Assembly (NCBI GenBank): GCA_017163975.1
Contig: JAFFSR010000249.1
Span: forward strand, 3,595,001-3,659,000
DNA from: Anastatus disparis
Taxonomy: Eukaryota; Arthropoda; Insecta; Hymenoptera; Eupelmidae
Length of the DNA: 64,000 nt
Reading direction: 5' to 3'
The notes under the pieces were generated by a model that worked only from the letters and a program-made list of their open reading frames with translations, did no database searches and was not told the DNA's origin. Shown piece by piece: positions 60,800 to 64,000 of the stretch (its first letter is position 1; every line of letters begins with the position of its first letter). The position numbers and the translations under genes were made by a program.

Positions 60800-61404
60800 C
60801 ACTGAAAGACTTCGCGAGTCACACTCACTCCCTGTCGGCGTAAATCCAACTCTTAGTAGGGGAGTAGAGGGGTGAGAGTCATGATAACGCTGCCTTGGAG
60901 AGTAGGAGATACTCCCCAACTTTTAAAGCATAATTTACTTGCAATTCGCAATGTAAACACAAGTATTTTAGGTTATAAAATTATAAAAAATGTAAGTTTA
61001 CAAGCAAAATGTGTATTTAATGCATTTACAAAACTATATTGAGAAATAATTAAAAAAGGAACTTATCAAAAAGTATTATATTGCTTGTTTATACGTTTAT
61101 TCTTTAAATATAAGCTTCTTAAAAATAAGGTTAGGATTTTCCAATTCTGTACATTTTTATGTAGTACAATGTAATTAATAGTCTTAAATAAAGATTCTGC
61201 TTGCAGTGTTATCTCTTATAAACATTTCTAGCCTTAAATAATTGTGTTTACATCGCAGATTGCAAGTAAATTATGCTTTAAAAGTTGGGGAGTATCTCCT
61301 ACTCTCCAAGGCAGCGTTATCATGACTCTCACCCCTCTACTCCTCTACTAAGAGTTGGATTCACGCCGACAGGGAGTGAGTGTGACTCTTAAAGTCTTTC
61401 AGTG
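60800..61404. mobile_element. Nested foldback element, 605 bp, TA duplication
   Basis: Ends CACTGAAAGACTTCGCGAG and CTCTTAAAGTCTTTCAGTG, flanked by TA (60798-60799, 61405-61406). The arms pair over about 180 bp including gtaggagatactcccc. It lies in the right arm of the 1.2-kb palindrome. The end motif CACTGA is shared with the host element, so both may use related transposases. Confidence 0.85.
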
Positions 61405-61649
61405 TACCCAAAAGAGGAGGCAACTCAAGCAAACAAAGGATATGAGAGTGGGGAGCCATCGAAGTATACCACGCGAGTCATCAGTGAATGCCGTTCATGC
61501 TTTAGTTACTCTCCATACCATCTTTTTTAGTATAAGGTAATCCAATACTAATAGAGCTTCTCACGCCTGTCATATTTGTATCAATGTTTTATATGCTTGC
61601 ATAGATGGCATTTCGCATTCTCTATTAGCATAAATTTTCTCTCAGTGTA

Positions 61650-62290
61650 GTATTATAATTGAAATTAAAAAATTTTTTGTCACTTCTTGGAGATGATGTC
61701 CAGGTGGCCTGGATGGCCTCCAGGATCACGAAACATCATCTACAAGGAAACACATCTAATATTATCATTGTAAATATATAAATTTTCGTCACTTCCTATA
61801 GATGATGTCCAAGTGACCTAGACGACCTCCAGGTCGACGGAACATCATTCTCGAGACCGTAAATCTAGTATTATGATTGAAATTATAAAATTTTTTGTCA
61901 CTTCTTGGAGATGATGTCCAGATGGCCTGGATGGCCTTCAGGATCACGAAACATCATTCACGAGGAAACACATCTAGTATTGTAATTTGAAATATATAAA
62001 TTTTTGTCATTTCCTATAGATGATATTCAGGTGACCTAGACGACCTCGAGGTCGACGAATCATCATTCTCGAGAAAGTGAATCTAGTATTATAATTTAAA
62101 ATTTTTTGTCACTACCTGGAGATGATGTTCAGGTGGCCAGGATGGCCTCCAGGATCACGAAACATCATTCACGAGGAAACACATCTAGTATTATCATTGG
62201 AAATATATAAATTTTTGTCACTTTCTACAGACGATGTTTAGGTGAGTTAGAGGACCTCTAGGTCGACGAAACATCATTTACAAGATAGTG
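61650..62290 (+). repeat. Two-monomer satellite, right part
   Basis: Monomers alternate A (61681, 61899, 62110) and B (61790, 62008, 62219) at about 109-bp spacing, giving a dimer of about 218 bp. A carries ggaggccatcc-type sequence and gatcacgaaac; B carries ggtcgacgaaac. Each ends with aatctagtatta and an AT-rich linker. Confidence 0.9.
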
Positions 62291-62787
62291 TTCAGTTGAT
62301 GATAATAAAAAAATCATACTATGTTAGAATTATAGAATACGTTTATACAAAAATATTATTTTAATTATAAGAATAAATAATTTCCGTATTCGTACCCTAA
62401 CTCGCCGTCGATATATATATGTATATATATACCATAGCTTGATATACTAACTCGAATACAAACCGCATGCACTATACTAACTATACTATAGCCGAAAAAC
62501 ATCAAAAATATGCTCATAGCTCTCCTATAATCTTAAAGTGTGACGTCACTGGCTGGAAACAAAAATTGAATGACTGATGACGAAGAAGAATTTTTATAAC
62601 ACGAATGCGGTACTTTGAATTTTTAGACTACGTTTTCTTGTGATTGATTAAATGGATCGTAATAAAACTTTTTTTAAATGAAAGATTAGATAAAAATCTT
62701 TAAATATCAATTTCTATTTTTCAAATATTGGATTTTATTTTAATAGGATTCAGTTTTAAAATTTTGAAAACTCCAATTCAAAGTATA
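62291..62787. other. AT-rich spacer, nothing supported
   Basis: Contains a short (TA)n block (62412-62431) and the motif aactcgccgtcga at 62399, repeated in the hairpin region downstream. No ORF. Confidence 0.45.
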
Positions 62788-62852
62788 AGAGGAGCGCCTC
62801 GACGTTTTTGTATTTGTGCCTCAACTCGCCGTCGAGGCGCTAGCGTGCCTCT
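62788..62852. repeat. GC-rich inverted repeat
   Basis: gcgcctcgacg (62794) and cgtcgaggcgc (about 62830) form an 11-bp perfect stem with a loop of about 25 bases. Outer agagg/cctct bases extend it loosely. It lies just outside the Helitron fragment and could be a relic of a Helitron terminal hairpin, but no CTRR end was found. Confidence 0.5.
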
Positions 62853-62879
62853 TGATTTCCACTTCCACTTGGCCTATTA

Positions 62880-63520
62880 ATAAAAATACAATTGTTTTTC
62901 TTTTTTCTTAATCTTTTAATGTATTTACTTTGATTTGTAAATCATTTAGCATGTCATATTTTATAGAAAATTCTGCTGTATTGATAGATGTGCATAAATC
63001 ATCTATTTGAGTTGATATATCTGGTAAATTAAAATCACTCAAACAATATTTATTAATTTGTAAATTTTTTTAAATAATATTCAATGCTATATTTTCATCT
63101 ACATTTTTGTCATATTTTGGATGATAAAAAAATGCTTATATTTTTCATATAAATTTCTAGCATTAATAGGATTATGAAATACACAAATAATTTACAAAGA
63201 GCAACAGGAAACTGTATTTGGGATGCTCCATCTAAGCATAAATCTCTTTCTTCATCTTCATTAACCAAATGTTTAGCTACAACAGCTTCGAAAAATGAAG
63301 GATATGTTATAGCATCGGCAGTACGTAAATCTTGGAATGAAGTTGCACCCTTAACATGTAAGGGTAATATTCTTATGAAATAGCTTTGACGATCTTTTAA
63401 ATTCACCAAATACATCCTGCTCAGAATTGGTTTGTTAAATCTTTGACTTTTATTCCATACTTCCATAAGTTGTTTTAACAATTTTGTTTTTTATTTCTTC
63501 TTCTTTGCCTTCTTAAAAAT
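62880..63520 (-). pseudogene. Helitron Rep-helicase linker remnant
   Basis: The minus frame 63481-63110 carries SRMYLVNLKDRQSYFIRILPL and GATSFQDLRTADAITYPSFFEA, the conserved block between Rep nuclease and Pif1 helicase of Helitrons. It continues with NEDEERDLCLDGAS and FPVALCKLFVYFIIL. Downstream (to about 62880) CLSDFNLPDI and similar linker sequence follow, with stops at about 63045 and 62910. Rep proper and helicase motifs lie outside or are lost. Confidence 0.8.
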
Positions 63521-64000
63521 GGAATTCAATAACATAAGTATATTTATACTTTTTATTCGTTTTTATTGTGAATAGCTTTAGATTAGATATTGTTTATTTT
63601 GTATTATAATTACAAAAAAGCGTGTAAAATTACAAATAAAGTTGAAAAAATACATAAAAATACTTTAAATAGCCTTGCATATATAAAATCAAAATAGTAC
63701 AGTATGATATCACAGTCATAAAACATAATAGAAATAGTAATACTGTAATAGTAAGTCAATCAATTAAATAAAAGTGATATCACAGATAACACGAATAAAT
63801 ACACGCAAAAAGTATAAATAATATAGTTAAAAATCAGTCTCAATATCTATCAGTCAAAACAATTACATAAAATCAAGCGTGTAAAGAGCGCAGTCGAAAT
63901 ATCAGCAGTATACAGTAAGTTAAAATCACAGCAAAGTTAAATGTACAGTAATATACAAGTCAATCTGATAAAAATATAATCATTCACTCTATGCACACAC
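63521..64000. other. Window end, AT-rich, no feature seen
   Basis: No ORF or repeat with support. It could be upstream sequence of the Helitron fragment, but no Rep nuclease motif was found. Confidence 0.4.

Larger units (their letters stand above)
58989..61647. mobile_element. TIR element, 2.66 kb, inserted in satellite with TA duplication
   Basis: Ends CACTGAGAGAAAATTCATG and its approximate complement near 61617-61647, flanked by TA on both sides (58987-58988, 61648-61649). The intact satellite sequence gaatctagtatta elsewhere (62079) shows a single TA at this site, which proves the insertion. Inner segments: a 1.2-kb palindrome (59606-60797) and a nested foldback (60800-61404). No transposase frame was recognised, so it is nonautonomous. 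Confidence 0.85.

Overview
This is a eukaryotic window, most likely an insect nuclear genome. It is very AT-rich, has no prokaryotic gene layout, and is built almost entirely from mobile elements and tandem repeats: Ty3/gypsy with env, Helitron, Tc1, LINE, a tRNA-derived SINE, MITEs and foldback elements. A hymenopteran host is an impression only. The single stretch that looks like host coding sequence is one exon at 14260-14520 that resembles the lingerer/UBAP2 family.

The main structure is a giant inverted repeat. Positions 1-8115 recur as the reverse complement at 45950-53779, differing by only scattered bases plus length changes in (TA)n tracts, and they flank a 37.8 kb spacer. The left arm runs off the window start, so its full length is unknown. 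Both arms carry the same SINE, the same two MITEs, a 141-bp GC-rich tandem repeat, a TA-rich minisatellite and an 81-bp two-monomer array. The arms stop at a motif CAGGGTTGCAAA. A third, shorter copy of the minisatellite and 81-bp array (54731-56904) ends at the same motif.

Spacer: 8.4-22.8 kb is a cluster of palindromes. It holds a foldback at 8468-9112, a TIR element with a transposon-encoded ORF at 9581-11318, a foldback with TTA duplication at 11528-12193, a dead Tc1 transposase, two TTAA MITEs, the exon, and a 7.3-kb palindrome at 15424-22769 whose left arm was later hit by a solo LTR. Next come diverged ~170-bp tandem repeats, then a Ty3/gypsy element (24502-31375) with most of gag and the RT/RNase H removed but a nearly open env. 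A tandem array with perfect 25-nt palindromes follows. Then comes a decayed Helitron (33465-36813) with an Ulp1/C48-like protease ORF in front and a MITE inside the helicase, a 1.5-kb 15-bp minisatellite, a dead LINE, and a second Helitron helicase remnant on the minus strand.

Right flank (53780-64000): this holds the third copy of the minisatellite element, two tRNA-like patches, and a two-monomer ~218-bp satellite split by a nested TIR/palindrome insertion (58989-61647). At the end is a third Helitron fragment covering the linker between Rep and helicase. No intact autonomous gene was found. The interest lies in the architecture, in the nested insertions with readable target duplications, and in the selective openness of env and of the Helitron-associated protease.
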